From Bacillus pseudomycoides DSM 12442 (GTDB lineage: Bacteria; Bacillota; Bacilli; Bacillales; Bacillaceae_G): DNA of 64,000 nucleotides. Where the stretch lies: the NCBI RefSeq assembly GCF_000161455.1, contig NZ_CM000745.1:4473386-4537385 (forward strand), written 5' to 3'. Below the pieces are notes generated by a model. That model saw nothing but the letters and a program-made list of their open reading frames with translations. It had not been told where the DNA came from and did not search any database. Position 1 is the stretch's first letter. Each line of letters opens with the position of its first letter. Of this stretch, positions 63,354 through 64,000 are shown one piece after another. Both the position numbers and the translations under genes were made by a program.

Positions 63354-64000
63354 CTACACCTCCACATCCAAAGGCTCATAATCTTTTCGAAGCGGATAAC
63401 CCGCCCAATCATCTGGCATTAAAATACGCGTTAAATTGGGATGACCTTCAAAGACAACACCAAGCAAATCATACGCTTCTCGCTCTGGCCAGTTCGCCCC
63501 GTGCCATAGCGGCGCAATCGATGCTACCCGCGGCGCCTCCCTATCTACCTTCACCTTCACTGCTACAGATTGACGCTTTCCATATGAAAACAAATGGACA
63601 TACACTTCCATATGTGTAACGAAATCCGTCGCATGTAACTCCGACATATAATCAAAGGCAAGTCCTTCATGACACTTTAATAATTCCATCACTTCATAGT
63701 AATTCTTCGGCTCAACAACAAGCGTTGGTACATCTTTTGAAAGTTTATTAATATAGTAATCTACTAATGAATGTTCGCCTGTCTTCTCCTTAATAATCTT
63801 TACATAAGCATCTAAATATGGCTGATTCGGTGATGTTTCTTCCTGCCCCGGCTCTTCTTCCTTCTTACCCGCAGCACCTTTTGCCTTGGCAGCAGCTGCC
63901 GCCTTTGCTTTCGCCACTGCAATTGCCTTTGCCTTTTCATCGTTAGATGGCGCTCCGCCTTCTGTTGCTTTTTGTTTTGCCAATGCGGCTGCCTTTGCTT
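63354..64000 (-). CDS. nuoC: NADH-quinone oxidoreductase subunit C with Ala/Lys-rich N-terminal extension (partial)
   Basis: The gene runs off the window; the frame is still open at 64000, reading AKAAALAKQKATEG from the edge. The 30-kDa-type core is clear: FDYMSELHATDFVTHMEVYV and GANWPEREAYDLLGVVFEGH, then LTRILMPDDWAGYPLRKDYEP. Ahead of it is a low-complexity extension of at least 45 residues (KAKAIAVAKAKAAAAAKAKG, then KKEEEPGQEE), longer than the core of typical NuoC. The true start lies outside. The extension could be a charged helix or linker. Confidence 0.93.
   Translation of the reverse strand, partial: AKAAALAKQKATEGGAPSNDEKAKAIAVAKAKAAAAAKAKGAAGKKEEEPGQEETSPNQPYLDAYVKIIKEKTGEHSLVDYYINKLSKDVPTLVVEPKNYYEVMELLKCHEGLAFDYMSELHATDFVTHMEVYVHLFSYGKRQSVAVKVKVDREAPRVASIAPLWHGANWPEREAYDLLGVVFEGHPNLTRILMPDDWAGYPLRKDYEPLDVEV

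Overview
The window comes from a member of the Bacillus cereus group. The right half carries sporulation genes (spoIID, spoIIQ-like, spoIIID) beside murA and mbl, next to an 11-gene-type nuo operon that B. subtilis lacks. The middle carries an eps locus whose two ends (epsA-epsB-epsC and epsL-epsM-epsN) match B. subtilis eps order. Every gene I accept lies on the minus strand, so transcription runs from high to low coordinates. Assignments rest on recognised protein motifs and gene order, not on database searches.

Region by region, in ascending coordinates. (1) 1-4160: a paeninodin-type lasso peptide cluster: a cyclase, a 43-residue precursor missed by long-ORF gene finding, an HPr-kinase-like peptide kinase, an RRE (PqqD-like) protein, a B2 transglutaminase-like protease and a nucleotidyltransferase cut by the window edge. 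The predicted core has the expected 9-residue ring (Ala1 to Asp9) but contains no Ser, Thr or Tyr, although the kinase gene is present. (2) 5200-30536: an exopolysaccharide (eps2-type) locus of about 25 kb. It has a chain-length regulator and tyrosine kinase (epsA, epsB), an EAR-like structured RNA, the UDP-GlcNAc 4,6-dehydratase epsC, a strongly AT-rich block of glycosyltransferases, acetyltransferases, a pyruvyltransferase-family protein, a GH88-like hydrolase, a Wzy/EpsG-type polymerase and a Wzx flippase, and finally epsL-epsM-epsN. EpsC, EpsN and EpsM together would make a bacillosamine-type UDP-diamino sugar, and EpsL would load it onto undecaprenyl phosphate. (3) 31580-42905: galU and a teichoic-acid-like cluster: tagD, three CDP-glycerol glycerophosphotransferase-type proteins (one a 1160-residue fusion), a local gpsA, and the tagG/tagH exporter. 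(4) 43255-54800: conserved backbone: mbl, spoIIID, a tiny membrane protein, spoIIQ-like, an ABC exporter with an ABC-LytTR regulator, an acyl-CoA synthetase, spoIID, murA, ywmB and ywzB. (5) 55062-64000: nuoN-M-L-K-J-I-H-D-C, with nuoC running off the window.

The most useful leads are the lasso cluster whose kinase has no acceptor in the core, the EAR-like RNA between epsB and epsC, the 1-kb epsA leader with a 20-bp tandem repeat and a 17-bp perfect hairpin, multi-hairpin repeat-like elements at about 18.6 kb and 54.9 kb, a LytTR regulator built on a degenerate ABC ATPase, and the B. subtilis-style CDP-glycerol polymer genes in a B. cereus-group background.
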